Shown: piece by piece, positions 55,601 to 64,000 of the stretch
Layout of the letters: the number at the start of each line of letters is the position of its first letter
How positions within the stretch are numbered: position 1 is the stretch's first letter
Assembly (NCBI GenBank): GCA_038025085.1
Contig: CM076152.1
Span: forward strand, 29,329,501 to 29,393,500
DNA: 64,000 nucleotides
DNA from: Tetragonia tetragonoides
Taxonomy: Eukaryota; Streptophyta; Magnoliopsida; Caryophyllales; Aizoaceae
Direction: 5' to 3'
Program-made: the position numbers and the translations under genes
The notes under the pieces: generated by a model
Databases searched by the model: none
Seen by the model: the letters and a program-made list of their open reading frames with translations, nothing else
What the model was told of the DNA's origin: nothing

Positions 55601-58246
55601 CTGAAGCCTGATCTTCGGTCCTATCAAGGTTAAATTTTGTACAAAGTTGAGAATGTAAAGACATTTTAACATTGTGTTAATCATCTTTTTTTCTGTCAAA
55701 TTCTCTTTGGTTATAATTAAGGGAAGGTATGTCATCAAAGACATCTCAACATTGTGTTAATTTCATCATAATAATGTGTTCACAGGCTTGGTTCATTCGT
55801 ATTTGGCAATCTCGAAGGTAAAGGAAGCTTTATATATTGCGAGAGAGGCAATGAAGATAATGCCTCAATCTGCAAAGGCTTTGAAGTTAGTTGGAGATGT
55901 ACATGCCAAAAGCACCAATGGGAGGGAAAAGGTGTGCTACTAATATCTCTCTTAATAAATTGGGCTGTGTCTCATTACTTCACCCTATTTTTCCGTCCCA
56001 CTTGTCTTGCCCATGGCCTAAGTATGTTGGCTATAAGCCCCCTGCAGATTTGTGGTAATATCATATGAGTTGTGGACAAGTTTGTGTAGACAAGTTTGTA
56101 GACAAGTTTGTGTCTCAAATATTATCTCAGTGCGCAGAACTTGTCACTTCTTTCCTACACCACATCCTACTGTAAATCAAGTTTTTGGCCTATAGTGTTG
56201 TCAGATTTTGCTGGGAGACCTTTTAACCGGGCAATTGTTTAAATATGAGGTGATTCATGCCCAATTCTTAATGTACGGATCATGGATGCTATACTTATAG
56301 ATAGTCTCAGTTGAAACAATGCAAAATTGATATAAGCGACAGCTTCAAGAATCAGGTTTAATACTTCCGACGTAGATCAGCTAGTGGAATGGTTGAGGAA
56401 ATGCAAGCTGATAGGATCTTGAAAGACATGCGTCAAATGCTGAATGAAGGCCCATTCTTTTATTACGCTGTGTTGCTATTCACTTTTTAGAGTGTAATTT
56501 CATACATCCGAACTTGTGTGGGTAAGTATTTTTTCGTCATTGCCGTCTAAAAGAACTTCATCAACAAGATTTCAATAGGAAAATTGTTTTCCTGAATAGA
56601 GCTAATAGACCTTTTGATGGCGAACGCGGAATCCTCCCACAAACTCAACTAATTCTCATTAAATTCATAAACCAAAACTGAAAAATAACATAGGCATCTA
56701 GGGGTGTATATAGCCTAATAGGTGCCTTGGAGAATAAGAAAATAACCTAATACCTAATATAACTAAAGACTACTTTCCTAATACTAATAATGCTATATTC
56801 TAAGATTTACTAACCTAATAAAATACCCCTTCATATAAATCCGAAAATAACAAACTATCAAAAATACAGTTATTTCCTAAAACTAATAAATACATGCCAT
56901 TCATTATAAATCTTTTATTTCCTTTTCTTGTCATCCGCATCACCTTTGTCCTTGGCACTTGCATCATCTGATTTATGAGGAACATCTGTGGTATACCTGC
57001 CTCAGTTCATAGTCACTGAGTGATAGTAAAATAAATATTGATGTGGAATTTGTGGCAAAGTCAGCACTGGGCACAAAGGCCAAGATTAGTAAGAAAGTCA
57101 TGTTTGTTTGATACAGATATTGCATTGGCAGTGCTAGTTTGCATGTCAGCGGACATGGTGATTGTCAGAAGTTACACATCCTTTTGAGCCTTACTTGTTG
57201 CATCTGTAAACTCTGCAGGCAAAGAAGTTTTATGAATCTGCTCTCAGATTGGAACCTGGTTACCTTGGAGCTGCATTGGCACTTGCGGAACTTCATGTCG
57301 TTGAGGGTCGAAATGGTGTCGCTGTATCTCTTCTTGAGCGGTACCTTAAAGACTGGGCGGATGATTCTCTTCATGTGAAGCTTGCCCAAGTCTTTGCCGC
57401 CACAAATATGTTGCAGGAGGCATTATCTCATTATCACGCTGCATTGAGGTAAAACTTGTATAACCATCCCATTAGGTACCCATGAATCTTTAAGAAAGAG
57501 TAAGTTAACCTAATAGACATACACTTCTTGGAAAACCCACTTGAGAATGTTGTAATATCTCTTATACGTTGAATATACATTACAAGACGAAGGTTAATCT
57601 TGGAAAAATCATATTAAGTCCATAATTGTTTTCCAAAATGCCTTTTCTGTAAAAAGAAGAAAAAAAAATCCCTAGTTTGAGTTGCATTTTGGTTGTCTTT
57701 AACATAATACTCTCACTTAAATATCACTCATTTGCACGTGCTTTCGTGACCTGCAAAACATCACTCTTCATTATGGGCTATTTTTGTAAAAACTAAAACA
57801 ATCCGTAATTTTAGGGGGGAGTTCCCACATGAGTATTCGTTCTGGACAGTAGGTATATTTGCTTTCTACTAATGTATAATTTGTCTATCAGGATGAACCC
57901 CCAAAATGAAGCGGCAAAGAAAGGACTGGATCGTTTGGATCGTTTGGAGAAACAAATGAAGGTTTGGCCCTTGCTAAACTCTTGCAGCCTATATGCTTAA
58001 TTACCGAGTGTTTTCTCTCGGAATTTGTGTTCAATTACCATACATATACCACTAAATTGTGTTAAGATTGATGAGTTCCTTCCTGGGGTTCTCCATACCA
58101 TTTGATGTACTTAATAGGCAGTCGAAAAGTTTGACATGGTAAGCCTATAAATGTTGTAGGGAGTCGATCCAGATGCACCAGAGGAAGATGAAGACAATGA
58201 GATAGATGATGGTGAGGGGGACCAAGAAGAAACTGAGCTCTTGTGA
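37636..58246 (+). CDS. APC7: Anaphase-promoting complex subunit 7 (APC7), TPR protein; one exon not found
   Basis: APC7 is a TPR scaffold subunit of the APC/C ubiquitin ligase that drives mitotic exit. Exons: 37636-37704, 37866-37934, 38038-38088, 41332-41469, 41568-41636, 43150-43265, 47941-48025, 48588-48647, 50716-50761, 54931-54981, 55055-55255, 55365-55409, 55535-55628, 55786-55931, 57219-57448, 57892-57961, 58160-58246. Borders are GT..AG with matching phases except as noted. Start MDIPKDHMTTLLDHGLNNSA and the motifs NTYKQALQLHKIIPKQS, AAAACYKECLRHCPCILEA, ALSVLWQRKDERGALSYAEK, LVHSYLAISKVKEALYIARE and YLKDWADDSLHVKLAQVFAA identify the family. The C-terminus is acidic (DPDAPEEDEDNEIDDGEGD) and ends in ETELL. 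Two defects: exon 41568-41636 lacks the expected start of its segment, and the exon of about 25 codons between 50761 and 54931 is absent; direct joining gives an immediate stop. A 9-bp duplication gives LDRLDRLEK. Confidence 0.92.
37728..37762. repeat. CT microsatellite in APC7 intron 1
   Basis: A tttctctctccctctctctctctctctctct run directly downstream of the first exon. Confidence 0.85.
38089..41331. other. APC7 intron 3, 3.2 kb
   Basis: Contains the foldback element at 39909-40108 and a possible LINE 3' end remnant (tttgaggacgccttgtcctc, 39060-39079; similar words occur at the end of the LINE at 52900-54235). The rest is unassigned AT-rich sequence. ORFs here show no family features. Confidence 0.5.
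39909..40108. mobile_element. Foldback MITE-like element
   Basis: The ends tatatctatgttgctcggac and gagtccgagcaacaaagctatata are inverted copies of each other. Inside, ccgtgtcggatactcgacactccgacatggg and gtccgacatgggtatgggtactggacac continue the symmetry. The ctatgttgctcggactc wording is known from short dispersed elements of several eudicots (from memory). Confidence 0.7.
42712..42900 (-). mobile_element. LINE 3' end fragment (minus strand) in an APC7 intron
   Basis: The minus strand encodes LFAAVVYGIWIERNKRRFQQ and ends in a short tail. This is the C-terminal end of the L1-type LINE ORF2 downstream of the zinc-binding RT domain. Only about 60 codons remain. Confidence 0.65.
43433..43835 (+). 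mobile_element. LINE ORF2 C-terminal fragment (plus strand) in APC7 intron 6
   Basis: Encodes NSMAPLKVRAFTWTL and, after shifts, RRPRWTWALLPDVCVCVFVC-like and NCAHLFLH pieces. This is the zf-RVT zinc-binding domain at the end of plant LINE ORF2. A TG microsatellite (43719-43743) interrupts it. The frame is broken. The following GC-rich stretch (43830-44240) is unassigned. Confidence 0.65.
44444..45252 (-). mobile_element. LINE ORF2 C-terminal fragment (minus strand) in APC7 intron 6
   Basis: The minus strand encodes FKLGSGLRIRFWKDIWIEGQ, WVGDASGEFSCKSFQQCL and AKVPLKVRAFVWTPVLDRIN followed by QRRRPRTMLSSDVCFLC. These are the end of the LINE endonuclease/RT polyprotein with its zf-RVT domain. 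Frames overlap, so the copy is broken. It points towards the plus-strand LINE end at 43433. Confidence 0.8.
48648..50715. other. APC7 intron 8, 2.1 kb
   Basis: Holds the MITE at 49367-49641. A minus-strand ORF at 49885-50268 (127 codons) has no recognisable domain. The rest is AT-rich. Confidence 0.5.
49367..49641. mobile_element. Foldback MITE with TAA target duplication, 275 bp
   Basis: The left end gtggtcgtttggttga and right end tcaaccaaacaaccac are inverted copies with one mismatch, flanked by TAA on both sides (49364-49366, 49642-49644). Inside are gggaagt/acttccc words and a core cttacctagggggg..aaggtaag. It lies in the APC7 intron between 48647 and 50716. TAA/TTA duplications suggest a PIF/Harbinger relative. 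Confidence 0.8.
51538..51790. mobile_element. Large imperfect palindrome, foldback MITE candidate
   Basis: Arms ttgagccggtttggca..tcttctcc and ggagaatcttggccaaacgggttgaa pair with each other, as do the inner arms (cttcctccacc with atggaggaggaggtg). The centre is agtagaagtt..aacttctact near 51655. No clear target duplication was found. Confidence 0.6.
51899..51920 (+). other. G-quadruplex-type motif
   Basis: Four runs of four or more G separated by single T (tggggtggggtggggtggggg) on the APC7 sense strand inside an intron. Confidence 0.7.
52325..52440 (+). repeat. Possible tRNA-derived SINE fragment
   Basis: A box-like tggctaagtac (52341) and B box-like ggttcaatccc (52404-52414) are spaced about 60 bp apart, as in a SINE head. 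No terminal tail or target duplication was seen. Confidence 0.35.
52900..54235 (+). mobile_element. LINE ORF2 3' fragment (plus strand) in an APC7 intron
   Basis: Encodes IPLYYLSLFRKPVGVAKRLE, LVSWDLVCKPKSEGVLGFGH, then NGWDAFAGSSISHACPWKF and VKYKVGYGNCVSFSEDAW, all parts of the L1-type LINE RT C-terminal region and zf-RVT. The 3' end has gaggacatcttgtcctcc and an A-rich tail near 54217-54236. It is truncated at the 5' end and has frame breaks. Confidence 0.82.
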
Positions 58247-59232
58247 GATATGTATGTAAGCCTGTAAAAGGTTTTTATTTGACTGTCCATCGGCATCTGT
58301 AGACCCTGCAGTGCAGAGAAGTTCATCAGTACAAGAGAAGTGGCTGGTCGGGATCTGCATCATGTACCATATGTACGTTAAGTTAGTCAGATGTACCAGT
58401 TAACAACCCCCCCCCCCTCCCTTTTCCTTTCCCCTCCCGTCGTCTCATAGAAAAGCTGAGGGGTCAGTTAAGTTATGCATTATGTATGTATATGTCGAGA
58501 CGAGTTGTGAAAACTGTTGCTCGCTTGTTAGCATTTGTTCTGTACAAATATGCCTTCCGATTTGTAACAATAATTAATCTGTCGTTTGATTAATGTAAAA
58601 TTCCTGTAGAGGTTTGATTCACACACACATTGCTTAAATTCTAGTACTTTTAATACAGCTGATTTGGATGTTTTGATGTTCTTAACCAAGATGGATGAAA
58701 CAACAAATTTTCCTTTCAATTTTTATCATTCCAGTTGCTCACTGAAATTCCTGAATTTGATCCGTTCCATATCATAAATAAAATCACACTAAATTGTGAG
58801 ATTTACCACTCCTTGAAATTGATTTCCAACCCCTTGAATCATATCAATTATCAGCCCTTCTTCTAATCGTCTTCTACCCCATACACTATTATAAAGCAAC
58901 AACCATGGAGATGATCAATGCCATTGGCAATTAGATTCAGGATTATTGTGGGTCGACGGAGAGCGTAAAAATATTTAAATAGAGTTATATACCAGAGGTT
59001 TTAGGTTCGAGTCCCTTCATTATTACTACGGGATAAAATGAAGGAAAATGGCTACGGAACATTGAGAAAATGACAGCTGATTTTGATGAGTTAATCGATA
59101 CTTAAATTTTGTTCTTAATATTTACATAATGGATTTGCTAACATAAATATTATACAACAATTGAAGTTGAATACCAAAAACGGATGATGTTTTAACGTGG
59201 AATTTTGCAAGGACTATCCAGCCTTTCTTGCA
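58247..59232. other. Convergent intergenic region, APC7 3' UTR side
   Basis: Holds the APC7 3' UTR with a run of 11 C (58407-58417), then AT-rich sequence. A SINE-like B box ggttcgagtcc (59004-59014) is present, without a matching tRNA fold. No further gene. Confidence 0.5.
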
Positions 59233-62200
59233 TTATACTTGGAATGGTTTTCTTGGCGTAGGTGTACGATTCTCCAATGATTGCAACCTTTGTTTGAGGT
59301 GAAAAACTTCGACCTGCAAATAAGATGTGACAGATTATTGGCTCTATTCAAAAAAAGAGTATACAAATTTTGAAGAAAAATTTTCAACGGCTGAATTAAT
59401 TTATCCTAAAACAAAGAGTAGAACATATATGTATGTTGAGACAATTGCTTATCTCCATCATAAGCCTAAATTTTTGTTTCGAACAATAATCTGCCTACAG
59501 TTCTACAAATGCCTCTTAAGTGTCCCTTTTATGATACTCAGATCTTATTATGAAGCTCTATTTGACTGTGTTCATGTAATGAAAACACAATTTTGTGATT
59601 TTAAAACCAAAATAGATTTAGGCCTTGTTTGGTTGGATGTAAGATAGCATGGGAAGTGCAAGTTCCATGTAAATTGCTAAAATTCCATTGTTTGGTTCAT
59701 CAACTTCCTTGGAAGTGGAACTTACCTAAGTAACTTACTTCCCATGAGACATGGGAAGTTGCTTACCTAGGGGGGCTAGGTAAGTGAAACTTCCCATGCT
59801 TCTCTCACCCAAATTACACATGTGCACATAAAAAGCTAATACCTATATAAATAAGTGAGGGTAATTATGTCATTTTGCATTTCTTCCAAGGAAGTCCATT
59901 TTATCAACCAAACAATATGATTTCCATGAAATCTCAACTTACCTATGTAACTTCAATTTCCATGGATTTACAACTTCCATAAGAAGTTTACTCACACCAA
60001 CCAAACAAGGCCTTAAAACATTTGAATACTACAGTATATATTTAGGGAAATTCTATATGGAGATTTTATGTTCTCAAAATAAGGGACAAATCAATGGTCA
60101 AAGATAGCGAACGCCGCCCTCAAAATTCAAATCATGCCTATTCTGGGACAAAACCGGTCTCAATACTAAAAGCCTAGACTTTTGTAATACTACCAGTTTG
60201 ACTCCTACAAGTAAGCAATCGCAATGACAACAGATTGAGCCAAAACAGACATCAAGATGGTCATACCTGTAGCTGGAAAGCTCTTGCTCTTTCATTAGCC
60301 AAAACTCCCCTGGTAGAGTGCAGCTCCTACAAACATTTCAGGAAAACTAATAATTAATAAACGGAGAAAAAGGGGTTCAAAGGCAGTGATCATTCGAACA
60401 TTTACTGTGAGGAAAGCTAGTACTCATGTAAAAATAAATGGAAACGATCAGGCTTCAAAGGTAATTTTCATTTGAACATTTCAAACTATAACCTTCACGT
60501 GTAAGGGTCTAAGGGAAGCTAATATACCTTTTGGGTGTCATCCAAAACTGCTTTTAGGAAAGCTACATCATGTTCGAGCCTTACATTGTCCGAGTGGACA
60601 ATATTTGATAAGTTGTTAGCTTCTTCCTGTGCGAGCTCCATACCTGCCAGCTTTTCTCTCAGCAATTCCAACTCCTTCGCTGTATCATCTAACTTTCTCT
60701 CTGTCTCCTGCTTGCTCCTTAGAACAGAAGAAAAGTTTTTCTCAGCAGCTTCACGAGTTGCCACAGCAGCTGCTAGTTGTCCTTCAAGCATCCCATTCTT
60801 CCTTATCAAGGCCGCCATTCTTGTTTCATATAATTGATATACACTAGAAGGAGCAGAAAAACCTCCTGATTTTACATCAGTTTCGGGGAAAATTATCTCT
60901 TCATTTTCAAGGGGAAACTTCTCTATGACAGAAGTGGGTACATTAATGTTTACAGAATCAGATAAAGATGCTGTCCCTTCCATGATAAATCTGCCAGAAG
61001 TTTCGGTTGGATACGCTGTTTCTGGTGGTTTTCTTTGTTCCAAGAACTGAGATTCCATATATAAATGTCAGTGCCAAAACCAGACGAAGAAAAAGGTTTT
61101 CATGCATACATTTTCTTTGGAAACACATCATACTTCAGAAACCAGGTATTGTTTAGCAATATCTGAAACGGGGATATGGGATCTAAATGGCCTCGCTATT
61201 GATCATAAAATTAACTAGGACCAACTAAACGTTCTGTTGTACCAACTTACCATTTAATGTTCCAAAAACCCTTTCAGACATCTACATCGGACAGGGTTGG
61301 TTATGGTTTAGCATTTTTCTCAGATAACGATTATACAAGCACTAGAGCCAAGACAACATTCTCTCACACATCACAGATAACAACGCAAATTTCCAGAACA
61401 AATGGCTGCATTCTGTTTGTCAGTTCTCATACGATGTTTCAACATCTTCGACTTATTAACGGTCTGTCATCATGAGTTCCTCTTTAGTTGTCAGTTCTCA
61501 AATTCTAACGGAAGTGGCTATAACTTAAAGCTAACTATCTCAAGTTCCAGTTTTCAGTTGTCAGTTCCCATGCATGTAAAATCTGAAATCCAAAAACTGG
61601 AAACCCAAAAAGATTATCAACAGGTCTTAAGCTTAGGAGTTTACAGCACTTGCAGATGCAGCAGTTCAAATATCAGCATTACAATTACAGCGCAGTGTAT
61701 TGTACCTGTGAGTGTGAGTTCTCATCTTCGGGATTTTTCGCCAGTTTATGGGCCAGTTCCTCCTCATTGTTAAATTGCTTCCGAAGAGAGACATTCCCAG
61801 AAGCAGTTGTATCACCAAGAACAGACTCTGACAGAGATCTCCTAGAAGAGCCACGTTCTTCTATGATGGATACTAAATTCTGCCTAAGGGACTCAATGGG
61901 ACAGGATGAAGCAGTATTTATCTGAGGTGCAAAATCATTTGATGGAGTGCGATTATGACGTAGCAATTGCCCTGGATTTTTATTTGGGAGCGATTGTCTC
62001 CCGGAGGAGTATCCACTCTTCTCCAATATCAGCACTTCGACCTGTGAAATTAACCTCGATAATAATTGGACACAATAACCTGTAACACTGTAAACATGGG
62101 AGAGAATTATATCCAACCTGATTTGATGGTTCTTTTCTGGATCCTCCAAATGCAACAAGGAAGTCCTTTTCCTTGTGCTGCACCAGTACGAGACTAAATC

Positions 62201-62803
62201 CCTGCAAAATTAATTCTCTGTGAACTTTCTGGAGAGAGAATGGAAACATCTACATTAAACATGCTAGGTTATCACCCTGCAAAGTTAATACTTGTTTTGC
62301 ACCAGCACAAGACTAAATCCCTGCAAAATTAATACTCCATAAACGGTTTGGATAAAGAAGGGAAACATCTACGTCAAACATGCTATCACCCTGCTTTAGA
62401 CACCATACTAAAGCTGTAATACGAAATAACAGCGCTAGACTAGCGCATACCCACAAATCAGTTGAGAAAGGGAAAAAGGTTTATCATATACATTTAAATT
62501 GGAGGAAACGGAACCGTGAGTAATTAACTCATAGTAACAAAACCAGCATCTAAATACTTCTAGTTTACTTATCCAGCAGATTCATAGGAAATCCGTAGAA
62601 ACACCTGCCTGAGACAAGGAGGTTGTACTTAAAGAAGGTCGAGATTAGGGGGTGGCAGCAAATGGTAATTAAAATGTCAACTAACCAAGTACAAAACAAA
62701 AATAGGTATCTCACTTTATTGGTAGTGATGGAGGATGGTGTTGATGTTGTAGCAACCGACCATTCAACTTTCAGAACATCAAAAACTAAAGTCTCCAAGT
62801 GTC
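59233..62803 (-). CDS. Kelch-repeat protein, C-terminal six exons (ACBP4/5-like C-terminus)
   Basis: Minus-strand exons: 62803-62715, 62201-62118, 62041-61706, 61046-60528, 60326-60267, 59313-59233 (stop TAA 59235-59233). All junctions are GT..AG and in phase. The first two encode the last kelch blades (HLETLVFDVLKVEWSVATTS; GFSLVLVQHKEKDFLVAFGG). The next are Ser-rich (LRQNLVSIIEERGSSRRSLS). Then comes a long coiled coil (about 120 residues from YQLYETRMAALIRKNG to FLKAVLDDTQK), closing with ELHSTRGVLANERARAFQLQ and VEVFHLKQRLQSLENR plus a basic PTPRKP end. This tail is shared by plant kelch proteins related to ACBP4/ACBP5 and the At5g04420 type (from memory). The N-terminal kelch blades, and any acyl-CoA-binding domain, lie right of the window. 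A protein-interaction role is likely; the ligand is not shown here. Confidence 0.85.
59621..60012. mobile_element. Tourist-like (PIF/Harbinger) MITE with TTA target duplication, 392 bp
   Basis: Ends ggccttgtttggttgg and ccaaccaaacaaggcc are perfect inverted repeats, flanked by TTA on both sides (59618-59620, 60013-60015). The inside shares the gggaagt/acttccc words and the core cttacctagggggg..aggtaag with the MITE at 49367. It sits in the last intron of the kelch gene. Confidence 0.9.
62172..62345. repeat. Partial duplication around a kelch-gene splice acceptor
   Basis: The segment caccagtacgagactaaatccctgcaaaattaat (62181-62215) recurs as caccagcacaagactaaatccctgcaaaattaat near 62296-62329. 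On the minus strand this copies the acceptor and the first codons of the exon 62201-62118. Confidence 0.8.
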
Positions 62804-64000
62804 CTGCAGTAGGCATAGGAAAACAACCGTTAAAGCTAAAAGAAAACATTTCGTGCAATTTAGTGATTATCGCACTGTAAGTATAAGAGAAACTATCTTA
62901 ATTTTCATGGACATGCAAGTTAATCAAATCATTGATGAGGTGAAAAATTGCAATAGAAAAGTGGACGACTATTACGGCACCTTCCAAATGCAGGCAGGAA
63001 AACTATTTTATGACTAGTTGTTGAATATTCAATTATCTAATGAAAGCCATTCTGTATCGCTTCAACGTACGAGAACACATAATAGGTCAGTCAATGCACT
63101 AATATTAAAAGGCAGTCGCAATGCCTTTATGATAAACTATTTAAAAATTTCAAGCTTAAAAAATCTTTAAAACACCCAATGTTTGAGATTCCTTTCAGAA
63201 TCACAATCAAAACCAAAATTGTATGATGAATATAAGACATAAACTCTTATCAAGGACATAAGATTTGGAAACATGAACTTATGCAAAATCTAAAGAGATT
63301 GCCATCAAGATGGGAATAAAAAAAAATTCTATAGTATTAAGAAGAAAAAATGGAAATGGGAAGAGCTCCCTTACGAGTAGAAACTATCTTTTGTAAATTC
63401 AAGAAATGCAAATTACAAAGAAGTATGAAATTAATGTATACAAAGAATTGCTACGCCTTTTGAAACAAAAACAACACAACAAGCTATGAGGACATTGAAT
63501 AATAACGGTTTGAAAAACTGTTGAATGGATCATATTCACTAAAACTGTTGAATGGATCATATTTACTAAAACTGTTTTCCTTCCCAGTGCCCCTCAACAA
63601 CAACTCAGGACATACCCGCCAAGGTCGGGTCTGGGGAGGTCCATACGCACACAGCCTAACCCTTAGCTAGTTTCCTAGTAGAGATCTATGCTAACCTATT
63701 ATACCACTTGCGTTTACCTATAATATATATTGCTTTAATCTATAATATATATTGCGTTTACCTAAATATGATAAATGCCAAAATTGATAATGTGCCACTG
63801 GGGATAGGCATGATAACTTGCACGATTTCAAACATGAAAGTGACCCTAAAGTTTAGGGGGTTTATGTAAAATGTACACCAGATTATGTGTCAATGTAGGA
63901 TCTTGATAGGTAGAAAATTGTAGCCATATCTTGAAATTAGAGACCATTTCTTGATCATGAACATGTTTATGAGTTTAAATGTGTTGAAGGTGTCCTACAA
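62804..64000. other. Intron of the kelch gene up to the window edge
   Basis: No coding sequence for upstream kelch blades is visible, so the intron is longer than 1.2 kb. It contains a SINE-like stretch at about 63590-63720 and a short repeat aactgttgaatggatcatat (63516, 63543). Confidence 0.5.
63590..63720. repeat. SINE-like fragment
   Basis: The wording gggtctggggaggtccatacgcacacagcc resembles the conserved stretch of Au/TS-type plant SINEs (from memory). Borders are unclear. Confidence 0.4.

Noticed and set aside
59004..59014. ggttcgagtcc as part of a tRNA gene
   Set aside because: Only a B box is present; no acceptor stem, A box or anticodon arm could be built around it.

Overview
The window is nuclear DNA of a flowering plant, almost certainly a eudicot. 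It has long AT-rich introns with GT..AG borders, host genes of plant type (APC7, a kelch protein with an ACBP4/5-like C-terminus, a REM-type B3 protein, a Ulp1/C48-like gene), and a dense layer of plant transposons: Ty3/gypsy of the Tat and chromovirus-like types, a Copia LTR, a CACTA element, LINE ends, MITEs and SINE-like pieces. No species can be named from the sequence alone.

Layout. 1-2194: a 54-bp tandem repeat and a small two-exon gene of unknown function. 2195-18854: one nearly complete 16.7-kb Tat-lineage retrotransposon on the minus strand, with LTRs of 1557 and 1470 bp, gag, protease, RT, two RNase H domains and integrase. Between its pol and its 3' LTR it carries two intron-containing genes on the opposite strand, a plant mobile domain gene and a DUF7745-like gene, the second with its own TATA box. 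All its genes carry lesions, mostly stops explained by C to T changes. 19185-19633: a B3-domain gene with a 1-bp frameshift. 20189-27374 (minus): a nine-exon Ulp1-like gene whose last intron holds a 3.75-kb CACTA element (20356-24103, TSD CAA). Exon phases still match across the insertion, but the catalytic Cys is Gly and no catalytic His exon is visible. 28680-34604: the 3' tail and LTR of a Copia element fused to a truncated Ty3 element. 34605-37260: an unexplained block. 37636-58246 (plus): APC7, a TPR subunit of the anaphase-promoting complex, spread over 20.6 kb with introns full of LINE ends and MITEs. One exon cannot be found and another has a damaged start. 59233-62803 (minus): the last six coding exons of a kelch-repeat gene, convergent with APC7; its upstream exons lie beyond the right edge.

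The genes do not form a pathway. The common theme is host genes interrupted, padded or damaged by transposons, and a large retroelement that carries antisense genes. The strongest leads are the two antisense genes of the Tat element with a promoter module resembling its own LTR, the phase-preserved but catalytically dead Ulp1 gene, and the APC7 copy that lacks an exon. Exon borders were set by eye from splice signals, reading phase and known protein families. Nothing was aligned by computer.
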